DNA of 34,124 nucleotides, from the NCBI GenBank assembly GCA_027323445.1, contig DAHWBS010000011.1, positions 1 through 34,124 of the forward strand. The letters run 5' to 3'. Position 1 is the stretch's first letter. Each line of letters starts with the position of its first letter. The position numbers were made by a program, and so were the translations under genes. Below the pieces are notes generated by a model, which was not told the DNA's origin, did not search any database, and saw only the letters and a list, made by a program, of their open reading frames with translations. Shown here one piece after another: positions 22,268 to 28,880 of the stretch. This DNA is from Leptospirillum sp. GTDB lineage: Bacteria; Nitrospirota; Leptospirillia; Leptospirillales; Leptospirillaceae.

Positions 22268-22720
22268 AGGTTTTGGTGGGGATGTCTGGCACTGCGGGTC
22301 AACCGTTCCCGATTCAAGGTCCAGAAGAGCTTTCCTGAGAGCATCTTTCAGTTCAGGCAAGTTTTTGGCATTGTTCCGGATGGCTCCGAGAATGTTTTCA
22401 AGCTTTGCAAGCCGGGAAAGTTCCCGGTCTTCTGCGGACATCCGGTCCAGTTCACGATAAAAATCCGGATAGACAGGTTCGATGAATTCCCTCAAAAGAT
22501 TCAGTCCTTCAAGAATCTCAGGGGGCATCACCGGTCCGAAACTTCCGATCAGAAAAAAGCCCCCTTCGAACAAAATCACCGAATCACCCTGTTTTGTCAG
22601 GGGAATAACCTTTTCAACCGTTTTCCCCTTGGCCTCTGCCAGGGAGTTCAGTAACCCGGGACAACTTCTTGCAAAGTCATTTTTTTTCCGGTTGAGTCGC
22701 CATTTGTCGTCTATCTGCAT
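22229..22720 (-). CDS. Hypothetical protein, unrecognised
   Basis: 163 residues that I do not recognise. The N-terminal part is basic, the middle has a hydrophobic strand-like stretch (GDSVILFEGGFFLIGSFGPV), and the C-terminal half is charged and helical with leucine spacing (LAKLENILGAIRNNAKNLPEL), possibly coiled coil. The tail is Pro-, Ser- and Gln-rich. There is no signal peptide or catalytic motif. The ATG at 22720 is supported by AAGGA five bases upstream. Its 3' end overlaps that of the DUF2905 gene by 39 bases on the opposite strand. That the gene is real is inferred from the ribosome binding site and amino-acid composition. Confidence 0.6.
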   Translation of the reverse strand: MQIDDKWRLNRKKNDFARSCPGLLNSLAEAKGKTVEKVIPLTKQGDSVILFEGGFFLIGSFGPVMPPEILEGLNLLREFIEPVYPDFYRELDRMSAEDRELSRLAKLENILGAIRNNAKNLPELKDALRKALLDLESGTVDPQCQTSPPKPSEFSGDPGKQKK

Positions 22721-23110
22721 GTTGTCCTTAATCTTTCCAGTCTGTTTCTGATCGTTTGGGTTATATCTCGAAAATTCCGTTCTTTTCCGTATTCTGTGAT
22801 TTTTTTGAAAAAAGACCACTTTCTTCATCGAATAGGGCAGGAGAGTGTTGATGAGGTCTCCTGAATCCAAGGAAAAATGAGCCTTGAATGATCAAATTGT
22901 TCATCATGGACGGCATTGTGATCCCATCTCCGATTGCGAGTCAATTGCGGGATGATTTTTTGTTGGGGTTTTGCCTGCATTCATGGTAAAAGGTAGGGAG
23001 ATATTCTGATGGCTTAAGCCAAGAGAAGGCCGGTTATCCGGATTGGAGTTCTTTCTGGCCGATGGAAAATGGACAACAGTTTTTTTATTGAGGACTCTGG
23101 AATAAAACGC
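22721..23110. promoter_or_regulatory. Divergent intergenic region with a 12-bp palindrome
   Basis: 390 bases between the divergent hypothetical gene and the VOC-purU-RLP set, so promoters for both probably lie here, although I could not choose convincing -35/-10 pairs. The clearest element is the perfect 12-base palindrome TGGCTTAAGCCA at 23010-23021, about 90 bases before the VOC start. An imperfect inverted repeat, TGATCAA-A-TTGTTCA, lies near 22889-22903. No supported gene was seen. Confidence 0.5.
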
Positions 23111-23527
23111 ATGAAAATCAGGCATATCGACCATGTCGCGATACCTGTTTCCAATCTGGCCCGATCGATCAAGTGGTATCAGGAGGTTCTCGGGTTGACC
23201 CGGCGCTATGAGAAGGAATGGGGAGACTATCCCGCCATGATGTGTGCGGGAGACACCTGTGTCGCGCTGATCCATCCGGCGGTGACGCTTCCGGCTCCTC
23301 CCTCCCAAGGATCGGATCCGGACCGTCATCTGGCCTTCAATGTCGACCGCGAAGGCTTTGACGAGGCCGTGATGGAAGTGGCCAGACGACAGATTCCCTT
23401 TACAACCGACGATCATGCGATTTCCCTCTCCATTTATTTTTTTGATCCCGATGGCCACTGGATCGAGATCACCACCTTTGATCTGCCGGCCGGACGACAA
23501 CGGGGGGATCTTCCCCACCCGTTCTGA
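23111..23527 (+). CDS. VOC-superfamily (glyoxalase-like) metalloprotein
   Basis: 138-residue protein with a vicinal-oxygen-chelate fold: IDHVAIPVSNLARSIKWYQEVLGL at the start and FFDPDGHWIEI near the end. Likely metal ligands are His8, His73 (DPDRHLAF) and Glu119, as in lyase- or dioxygenase-type members. The reaction cannot be named from sequence; the superfamily covers glyoxalases, epimerases, ring-cleaving dioxygenases and antibiotic-resistance proteins. The ATG at 23111 is chosen because the fold begins here; ribosome binding sites are weak for this start and for the alternative at 23069. purU follows after 32 bases and the RuBisCO-like gene after that, suggesting a shared pathway. Confidence 0.82.
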   Translation: MKIRHIDHVAIPVSNLARSIKWYQEVLGLTRRYEKEWGDYPAMMCAGDTCVALIHPAVTLPAPPSQGSDPDRHLAFNVDREGFDEAVMEVARRQIPFTTDDHAISLSIYFFDPDGHWIEITTFDLPAGRQRGDLPHPF

Positions 23528-23559
23528 GAACCCTGATCTTTAGACGGAAAGGAACCTCA

Positions 23560-24411
23560 TTGAGACATTTTGTCCTGACCATGTCCTGTCCCGATGCCTG
23601 CGGGATCATTTCTGCTGTCAGCGGATTTCTTGCGGATCATGGGGGCTGGATCGATGAGGCCAGCTATCATTCAGACCCATCTACCCAGTGGTTTTTCATG
23701 CGACAGGCGATCAGGGCCGATAGTCTGGATTTCCCCCAGGAGGATTTTTCCGCTCTTTTCTCTCCCATTGCAGGCCGTTTCGGAATCCAGTGGCGCATCT
23801 GGGATACCGGCCGGAAAAAGCGTGTTGTGGTCCTTGCAAGCCGCGAAGATCACTGTGTCAATGAGCTTGTTCACCGGGCCTCGACCGGAGATGGTCCGTT
23901 CGAGATCGTCTCGATTCTTTCAAACCATGAAAATCTGCGATCGTTTGTCGAATGGAACAGGATCCCTTTCCATTATCTTCCGATCGATCCCCAGTCTCCT
24001 CAAAACCACTTTTCTGAAATAAGCCGTCTCTTTTCAGAGTACAACGGAGATGTCATGGTTCTTGCCCGCTATATGAGGATCCTTCCTCCGTCGATCTGCA
24101 GCCAGTTTTCCGGTCGCATCCTGAATATCCACCACAGCTTTCTTCCTTCATTTGCCGGGGCGAGTCCCTATCGTCAGGCCTTTTTAAGGGGAGTCAAGCT
24201 GATCGGGGCCACATGTCATTATGTAACGGCCGAGCTTGATGCCGGTCCGATTATCGAGCAGGATGTCATCCGCATCGATCATGGCGATTCCCAGGAGGAA
24301 ATGGCCCGTCTGGGCCGTGACATTGAGAAGCTGGTTCTGGCCAGAGGGCTTCGCTACCATGCTGAGGATCGTGTTCTGGTCCACGACAACCGGACCATCG
24401 TTTTCCATTAG
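23560..24411 (+). CDS. purU: Formyltetrahydrofolate deformylase PurU
   Basis: Hydrolyses 10-formyl-tetrahydrofolate to formate and tetrahydrofolate, balancing one-carbon pools. The N-terminal ACT domain (about residues 4-80) starts with LTMSCPDACGIISAVSGFLA. The formyltransferase-fold domain holds the catalytic Asn189 and His191 in NIHHSFLP and Asp227 in ELDAGPII, equivalent to the Asn/His/Asp of PurN. The extra ACT domain and the HHSFLPSFAGASPY segment identify PurU rather than PurN. It has 283 residues, the normal length. The start is TTG with AAAGGA six bases upstream. It is 32 bases after the VOC gene and 39 before the RuBisCO-like gene. Confidence 0.93.
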   Translation: MRHFVLTMSCPDACGIISAVSGFLADHGGWIDEASYHSDPSTQWFFMRQAIRADSLDFPQEDFSALFSPIAGRFGIQWRIWDTGRKKRVVVLASREDHCVNELVHRASTGDGPFEIVSILSNHENLRSFVEWNRIPFHYLPIDPQSPQNHFSEISRLFSEYNGDVMVLARYMRILPPSICSQFSGRILNIHHSFLPSFAGASPYRQAFLRGVKLIGATCHYVTAELDAGPIIEQDVIRIDHGDSQEEMARLGRDIEKLVLARGLRYHAEDRVLVHDNRTIVFH

Positions 24412-24450
24412 TTTAAAAGAGAAAATCCAATCATCAAGGAGAAATCACCG

Positions 24451-25626
24451 ATGTCTGAAACCATTCGCGCAACCTATGCCATCGCTTCAAACGATCTTCC
24501 CGGGGCCGCCGCCCTGATTGCCAGAGAAATGAGTGTAGGTGTCAAGAAAACCCGTTATGAAAATAACCAGACGGGAGCCTTTATGGCGCAGGTTGATACG
24601 ATTAAAAAGGCAGGGACCCGGGGTATTATCACCATTGACGTTCCATCCGTGAATATCCGCACTATCTATGGTCTTCTTTTATCGATTGCCGGAGAGATCA
24701 GTTGTCTCAAGGTTCTGAAATCCATCGAGCTTCTGGATTTTGAGCTTCCTCCCGCTTTGGCCGATCGGCTTCCGGGTCCCGCTTTTGGCCTTTCGGGAAT
24801 CAAAAAACGAAGGGGAAATATCAATCGGCCGCTGTTCATCACGGTCATCAAGCCTTCCCAGGGACTGACTCCAAAAGAATATGCCCATATCGCCTACGAA
24901 AGCCTTGTCGGCGGAATGGATGCCATTAAAAGCGATGAACTTCTTCAGGAGTCCGACAAGGACTGGGAAGCCCGCTTTGAGGCGGCTATTGAGGCGGCAC
25001 GAAGAGCTGAAAAGGAAACCGGCGAACCCAAGAATGTGATGATGCATCCAGTGGATTCGACTCTCAAAATGGTAAACCGATTTTCCCGGGGAGCGGATAT
25101 GGGCTGCGACCTGGCCATGCTTTCTCCGGCGGCCTCCGGTTTTCCCATGCTTGAGGAGATTGCCCGGATGGAACGGTTCCCGATAATGGCCCATATGGCG
25201 ATGAGCGGTTGGCTCTGGCAGAAAAATGGAATGAGCGTACGGGCCTGGGCCAAATTCATGCGACTTGCCGGAGCGGATATCGTTCTCTATCCAGCTCTTA
25301 AGGGTACGCTCAAGGCCACCAGAGCGGAGATTCTGGAGGTGATGGATGCGGTGAAAGCCCCCATGGGTTCGCGGAAGGACAGCATGATCGCGGTGGGTGG
25401 CGGTATGCATGCCGGGACGATGAAGGTCCACCACGACCTTTTTGGTCCGGATTTTGCCTATTTGTGCGGTGGAGGAGTCTGCGGACATCCGGATGGCGCC
25501 AGGGCAGGAGGAAAGTCGATCCGTCAGGCCTGGGATGCGATCAGCCAGGGGATTCCCCTGTCACAACAGAGAAAGACTCATCCGGAGCTTGATTCGGCTC
25601 TTCGGGCATTTGCCCGGTACGTTTAG
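24451..25626 (+). CDS. RuBisCO-like protein, form IV (probably IV-AMC type)
   Basis: 391-residue RuBisCO large-subunit homologue, shorter than the roughly 450-475 of true RuBisCO. Aligned by eye to spinach numbering, it keeps Glu60 (Glu26), Lys175 (Lys134 in VIKPSQGL), the carbamate/metal triad Lys201-Asp203-Glu204 (Lys160, Asp162, Glu163 in AIKSDE), His294 (His248) and Gly403-Gly404 (CGGGVCGHP). It lacks Thr65 (Val), Asn123 (Glu82), Lys177 (Ser136), Arg295 (Met249), His327 (Leu279), Ser379 (Gly316) and probably loop-6 Lys334. It should therefore bind Mg and enolise a substrate but not fix CO2. The ATG has AAGGAG upstream. The resemblance to the acid-mine-consortium clade is from memory. The substrate is unknown. 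Confidence 0.92.
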   Translation: MSETIRATYAIASNDLPGAAALIAREMSVGVKKTRYENNQTGAFMAQVDTIKKAGTRGIITIDVPSVNIRTIYGLLLSIAGEISCLKVLKSIELLDFELPPALADRLPGPAFGLSGIKKRRGNINRPLFITVIKPSQGLTPKEYAHIAYESLVGGMDAIKSDELLQESDKDWEARFEAAIEAARRAEKETGEPKNVMMHPVDSTLKMVNRFSRGADMGCDLAMLSPAASGFPMLEEIARMERFPIMAHMAMSGWLWQKNGMSVRAWAKFMRLAGADIVLYPALKGTLKATRAEILEVMDAVKAPMGSRKDSMIAVGGGMHAGTMKVHHDLFGPDFAYLCGGGVCGHPDGARAGGKSIRQAWDAISQGIPLSQQRKTHPELDSALRAFARYV

Positions 25627-26591
25627 GAAAGTTTATCCGGGGTCTTTCGGGGTATTGGTCCGTTTAAAAACAGGACGGCAACAAACAAGACGGCAGAAGC
25701 CTCATAGAATGTTCTGGTGACAGGTTCTTTCAAAAAAAGGATGGATAAAAACGCTCCCAGAAAAGGGGATATCGAAAACCAGGCGCCAGTTGTGGAAACA
25801 CCAATGGACCGGATGGACCGGATGAAGAGAATCAGGCTCAGTCCATAGCCCAGTCCTCCTGTCACCAAAGCCTCCCCGATGACGGCCATCTTCAGTGGCG
25901 GATGGGTCAGAAAGAGCCCGAGCGGAAGAAGCAGAAAGGATGAGCCCAACCCTTTCCAGAGAGTGATCGTTAATGGATTCCAGCCGGATAAAAATCGCAG
26001 GAGGTTGCTGTCTAACGCCCATAGCCCTGCCGCAAGAAAAAAGGGAATGGCACCCGAAAATCCATGACTCTTCTCTCCGGACGAGGCGATCGCGCATCCG
26101 GCCGCTCCCAAAACGGCTCCGGTTGAAAGCCTCATGTTCAGAGGCTCCCGAAAAATCAGCCAGGCCAGAAGAACCGTTACAATGCCTTCGGCGTTCATCA
26201 GGAGACTTCCCAGTGATGCCGGGTAACGCTTGAGGCCCCAAATCAAAAGGATGGGTGCGGCTCCTCCTCCGATAGCAGTCGAAGCGATAGCGATGAGGAT
26301 TTCTTTTTTGGTCGGGTTGTCGGGCAAGAGAACGGTCCGCCAGCAAAAGCTTGTGTCGATCTCCCGGGAAGGCCTCCCGCTCTTTCTCAAGCTGGAAAAG
26401 ATAAAAGGGATGATGCTGAAAACCGATCCGAGATAAAACAGGCCACACAGCAGAAGGGGTGTCTGCTCCGAAGATAATATCTTTGCCGGGGGAGTAGACA
26501 GGGCGAAGAGAAAAGAGGCAAGGAGCGCCCATTTAATCGACCCTGTTGGGCCGGTTTCTGGAGGAGCAGGCGGTCGATCCGCTAAAGCCAC
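25623..26591 (-). CDS. EamA/DMT-family transporter
   Basis: Predicted ten-helix inner-membrane carrier of the drug/metabolite transporter superfamily; members export amino acids, nucleotides and other small metabolites. Two EamA repeats are visible: the first starts around IKWALLASFLFALSTPPAK, with the conserved end LLAWLIFREPLNMRLSTGAVLGAAG; the second ends in LGAFLSILFLKEPVTRTFYEASAVLFVAVLFL. It has 322 residues. The GTG start has GAGGA upstream. Its stop overlaps the stop of the RuBisCO-like gene by four bases, tail to tail. Substrate is unknown; a link to the RLP pathway is only suggested by position. Confidence 0.88.
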   Translation of the reverse strand: MALADRPPAPPETGPTGSIKWALLASFLFALSTPPAKILSSEQTPLLLCGLFYLGSVFSIIPFIFSSLRKSGRPSREIDTSFCWRTVLLPDNPTKKEILIAIASTAIGGGAAPILLIWGLKRYPASLGSLLMNAEGIVTVLLAWLIFREPLNMRLSTGAVLGAAGCAIASSGEKSHGFSGAIPFFLAAGLWALDSNLLRFLSGWNPLTITLWKGLGSSFLLLPLGLFLTHPPLKMAVIGEALVTGGLGYGLSLILFIRSIRSIGVSTTGAWFSISPFLGAFLSILFLKEPVTRTFYEASAVLFVAVLFLNGPIPRKTPDKLS

Positions 26592-26868
26592 GGTTTTTTT
26601 CCTCTTTTCATTTCTAAAAAGTGATTCCTGTCAATGGGCAATCGTTCCATGAGAGAAAAAAAGAAGCAAGTTGATAGGGCCATGATTTCCCTACCGATTT
26701 CATTTTTTGGGCCCGGATCTTTACCGAAAATCGTCCGGATTTTTTACATCTGATAAGACAGGTGACATTTTTTTTTACACATTCTTGATGAAGTTGAAAT
26801 GGATCAGATACATCTTTCTCCTCTGTTTTTAATGGACAAAAGCCTTTTCTGGAAACACCTCTGCTATA

Positions 26869-26897
26869 TTGAAAACAGGTATGAAAATTGCTATAAA
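26869..26897 (+). promoter_or_regulatory. Sigma70-like promoter of the EAL-CZB gene
   Basis: TTGAAA (26869-26874), a 17-base spacer and TATAAA (26892-26897) form a near-consensus promoter. Transcription would begin near 26905 and leave a leader of about 110 bases that contains a perfect hairpin. This lies in the roughly 420-base divergent gap between the EamA gene and the EAL gene, which has no supported gene of its own. Confidence 0.7.
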
Positions 26898-26946
26898 AAT
26901 CTAATTGCCATTCAAGAGCTTTTTGATGGATCAATCTTGATCTTTT

Positions 26947-26972
26947 GGAAAGAGAAGTTCTGTTCTCTTTCC
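26947..26972 (+). other. Perfect 10-bp inverted repeat in the EAL-CZB leader
   Basis: GGAAAGAGAA (26947-26956), a six-base loop GTTCTG, and TTCTCTTTCC (26963-26972) make a perfect ten-base-pair stem, about 45 bases before the ATG and downstream of the predicted promoter. The strand is purine-rich then pyrimidine-rich. No T-run follows, so it is not an obvious terminator. It could be a leader RNA structure or a DNA operator. Confidence 0.65.
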
Positions 26973-27015
26973 CTGATCAGGAAAAAACCTTTTGCTCCAT
27001 TGGGAACGATCGATC

Positions 27016-28428
27016 ATGACAGTTCAGGACCGACTGATCCGAATTGAAAAGAGTTTATCGCTTTCCGGATGGATTTCTCCGGGGGATGTCCGATTTCTTC
27101 TTGATGCGGTGTCGGACTTGAGAGAAAACATCTCCCCCGGCCAACTTCTTCTTCCCTCTCCGATTTCGATGGAAACACCCGAAACCTTTTCCATTCCCTT
27201 GGCCGGATGGCTGATTCCCTCGGAATCAAATGAAGCCGATGAAACAAGCTGGCAGGTCAATCAGAGTGTCGAACGAATCTACCAGGCGCTCGATGGTGGA
27301 GAATTTCACCTCTACTACCAGCCCAAGGTGAACATGCGCAGAGGGGAGGTTATCGGGCTTGAAGCCCTTATCCGATGGAAGCATCCTGAATTTGGACTGA
27401 TCCCCCCTCTTTCTTTTCTCCCTCAAGTCGAAGAAAGCTCCCTGATTATCGATATCGGAGAATGGGTTCTGGATACGGCCCTTTCCCAGATTGACCGATG
27501 GCAAAAGATGGGACAGATGATCCCTGTCAGCATCAATCTGTCGGTCAATCACCTGACACATCGCGCGTTCCTGATCCGTCTGAAGGATGCTCTTTCCCGC
27601 TACCCCCAGCTTCCTCCCCATCTGATCGATATAGAGATCGTCGAGTCGGTCGCTATCGGCGACCTGAAGGCCATGTCCCAGTTGATGCTGGAGTGTCAGG
27701 AAATGGGGGTGACCTTTTCCATCGACGATTTTGGAACAGGATATTCCTCCCTTCGTTATCTCAAGAGACTTCCCAGCAACACACTCAAGATTGACCAGTC
27801 ATTTGTTCTTGGTCTCCTCCATGATTCAGGAGACATGGAGCTGATCAAGGCTGTGATCGCCCTTGCCCAGGTGTTTCACCGGTCGGTGATCGCGGAAGGG
27901 GTTGAGTCTCCGGAAGCGGGCGTTGTGCTGATGTGGCTGGGATGTGATCTGGCTCAGGGTTTCTGTATTTCCCGGGCTCTTCCGGGAGAGGACGTCAGGG
28001 ATTGGGTCAGAAGCTACAAGCCGGATCCATCCTGGGCACTTTGGTCTGGCGTCAAGTTCGACCTTTCCGATGTCCCCCTTCTTCTGGCGCAATACGATCA
28101 TTCTGTCTGGGTTTCCCGCATCATTGACCAGATTCAGAATTCCCAGTCGGGTTTTTTTGAAGACGAGATGGGTGACCATGTCGTCTGCCGGTTCGGCCGC
28201 TGGTATTCCGAGGACGGGGTAAACAAGTATGGCGATTTCGAAGGATTCTCCGAGATCGGCAAATTGCATCAGGAGATGCATGTGATTGCAGAAGAGGCCC
28301 TTTGTTTTCTGAACTCGGGAAACTGGGACGAAGCCATGGTTTTTGGGGAGAAGCTTGTGGGTCTCAAGGAGGCTCTTTTCTCAAAGCTGGCCAATGTCCT
28401 GACCGCCATTCGCCTGTCTCATGTATAA
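27016..28428 (+). CDS. EAL-domain c-di-GMP phosphodiesterase with C-terminal CZB zinc-sensor domain
   Basis: 470-residue cytosolic protein without membrane segments. Residues about 85-330 form an EAL domain with the metal and catalytic elements present: EALIRW (116-121), NLSVNHL, IVES, DDFGTGYSSL (237-246), LKIDQSF, AEGVE and QGF, so it should hydrolyse c-di-GMP. Residues about 355-465 match a CZB (chemoreceptor zinc-binding) domain with His362, Cys391 (DHVVCRFGRW), His418 and His422. The spacings 29, 27 and 4 closely match those recalled for the zinc site of diguanylate cyclase DgcZ (His22, Cys52, His79, His83). The first 84 residues have no recognised domain. The ATG at 27016 has a weak ribosome binding site; a TTG at 26992 is possible. 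Confidence 0.9.
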   Translation: MTVQDRLIRIEKSLSLSGWISPGDVRFLLDAVSDLRENISPGQLLLPSPISMETPETFSIPLAGWLIPSESNEADETSWQVNQSVERIYQALDGGEFHLYYQPKVNMRRGEVIGLEALIRWKHPEFGLIPPLSFLPQVEESSLIIDIGEWVLDTALSQIDRWQKMGQMIPVSINLSVNHLTHRAFLIRLKDALSRYPQLPPHLIDIEIVESVAIGDLKAMSQLMLECQEMGVTFSIDDFGTGYSSLRYLKRLPSNTLKIDQSFVLGLLHDSGDMELIKAVIALAQVFHRSVIAEGVESPEAGVVLMWLGCDLAQGFCISRALPGEDVRDWVRSYKPDPSWALWSGVKFDLSDVPLLLAQYDHSVWVSRIIDQIQNSQSGFFEDEMGDHVVCRFGRWYSEDGVNKYGDFEGFSEIGKLHQEMHVIAEEALCFLNSGNWDEAMVFGEKLVGLKEALFSKLANVLTAIRLSHV

Positions 28429-28880
28429 CCGCTGACCGATACCGCATCATTGACCCTGAAAATTCCGCAATCTCCGCTCAAACAACAAGCCGATTTTTTC
28501 CCGGTTTTTCTCATCCGGGCTTTCAGGACCTGCCTCAGAACATATTCCACCATCTTTTTGAACCCTCCCCTCCATCGGTCAAAAGATTTGGCAACAGGTC
28601 CCGATTCAGCGTAAGGTTCATTTCGGCCATTTCCTCCTTCTTATTGAGAACAGGTTGTTTGGGCAACGCCCATTCCCGGGAAGATTGATGGTTTTTTATC
28701 CTTGGTCAATGGATTTTACGGCCTTATCCGAAATCAACCCCGGGATGATATGGACAATGGATTTTGCTAATCTGGAACTAATCTGGAAATAATAACAGCT
28801 TGATTTTTTGTATCCCCCTTGTGCTTTGAAGCGAAAAAAGGTTCCTTCGGTTTTCAGATGGCGACTTTGAGGAGGTCCCC
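28429..28880. other. Intergenic region, no gene recognised
   Basis: About 450 bases between the EAL gene and the thioredoxin-like gene. Reading frames here are short and lack family resemblance. The notable element is a tandem 11-mer at 28767-28788. A promoter for the thioredoxin-like gene presumably lies in the last 120 bases, but no convincing -35/-10 pair was found; TTGCTA at 28765 with an A/T-rich element near 28790 is the best and has poor spacing. Confidence 0.5.
28767..28788 (+). repeat. Perfect tandem 11-mer upstream of the thioredoxin-like gene
   Basis: CTAATCTGGAA occurs twice in direct succession about 93 bases before the gene start. An 11-base period is close to one DNA helical turn, so two regulator half-sites would lie on the same face. 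It may equally be replication slippage. Confidence 0.7.

Noticed and set aside
24451-25626. True CO2-fixing RuBisCO
   Set aside because: Several catalytic and phosphate-binding residues (Lys177, Arg295, His327, Ser379, Asn123 equivalents) are replaced and the protein is short; no phosphoribulokinase is near.
26614-26934. Minus-strand frame upstream of the EAL gene
   Set aside because: Basic, cysteine- and phenylalanine-rich translation of AT-rich promoter DNA, no ribosome binding site or family.
28302-28688. Plus-strand frame running out of the EAL gene
   Set aside because: Begins inside the EAL-CZB gene in another frame and has no recognisable domain; the gap after 28428 looks non-coding.
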